Shown here piece after piece: positions 63,841 to 64,000 of a stretch of 64,000 bases of DNA. Numbering within the stretch: position 1 is the stretch's first letter; the number at the start of each line of letters is the position of its first letter. The DNA is from Rhea pennata (taxonomy: Eukaryota > Chordata > Aves > Rheiformes > Rheidae), in assembly GCF_028389875.1 (NCBI RefSeq), contig NC_084702.1, positions 40,485,053 to 40,549,052 of the forward strand, read 5' to 3'. The position numbers were made by a program, and so were the translations under genes. The notes below the pieces were generated by a model that had not been told where the DNA came from, ran no database searches, and saw only the letters and a program-made list of their open reading frames with translations.

Positions 63841-64000
63841 CAATGGGTGAAGAAAATGCTTTGTGATTTTTCTTTTTTGTGAAAGCCACATCTTTTTATA
63901 TATGAAAAGAATCCTTTCCTTTAATGGTATGATGCACAACTAAATCACCCTCTCAAATGAGATACAGCTGTGTTTTTAAATTGCAAAAGGCCCTGGGTTT

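Noticed and set aside
61406-64000. TICAM2 exons after TMED7
   Set aside because: No TIR-like coding segment found; the sequence looks like 3'UTR.

Overview
The window looks like bird nuclear DNA, most likely from a songbird. Four vertebrate genes are recognisable from their exons. The interspersed repeats are CR1 LINE ends plus one tRNA-Ile-headed SINE with a CR1 tail, the structure of the songbird element TguSINE1. The order AP3S1 (minus), ATG12 (plus), CDO1 (plus), TMED7 (plus) matches the human 5q22-23 block in mirror image. In chicken I expect this block on chromosome Z (from memory, not tested here).

Layout. 1-530: 5' end of AP3S1 on the minus strand (exon 1 and part of intron 1). 531-810: shared GC-rich promoter. 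811-3377: ATG12 in four exons, 3'UTR to about 4.2 kb. 4.2-12.4 kb: AT-rich spacer with the SINE, a TG microsatellite, an old tRNA-type SINE piece and a chain of possible minus-strand coding exons. 12.5-13.4 kb: CpG island of CDO1, whose five coding exons run from 12887 to 22142. 22.8-54.8 kb: a 32-kb AT-rich spacer with CR1 and MIR pieces, pyrimidine tracts, a 115-bp direct repeat and more exon-like segments on the minus strand. 54.8-55.6 kb: CpG island of TMED7, coding exons 55338-61405, then a long 3'UTR to near the window end.

The four genes do not form one pathway. AP3S1 sorts cargo to lysosome-related organelles and ATG12 builds autophagosomes, so their shared promoter joins two endolysosomal functions; it carries a CACGTGAC box of the TFEB/USF type. 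CDO1 is the cysteine-catabolic iron dioxygenase. TMED7 is a p24 cargo receptor of the early secretory pathway.

The main candidate for something undescribed is on the minus strand. Four exon-like segments at 8407-6084 have splice sites, open frames and matching splice phases. Further exon-like segments lie at 16.7, 26.6, 38.7 and 49.3-49.8 kb. I could not assign them to a known family. They could be a spliced gene running antisense to CDO1, remains of one, or chance open frames.
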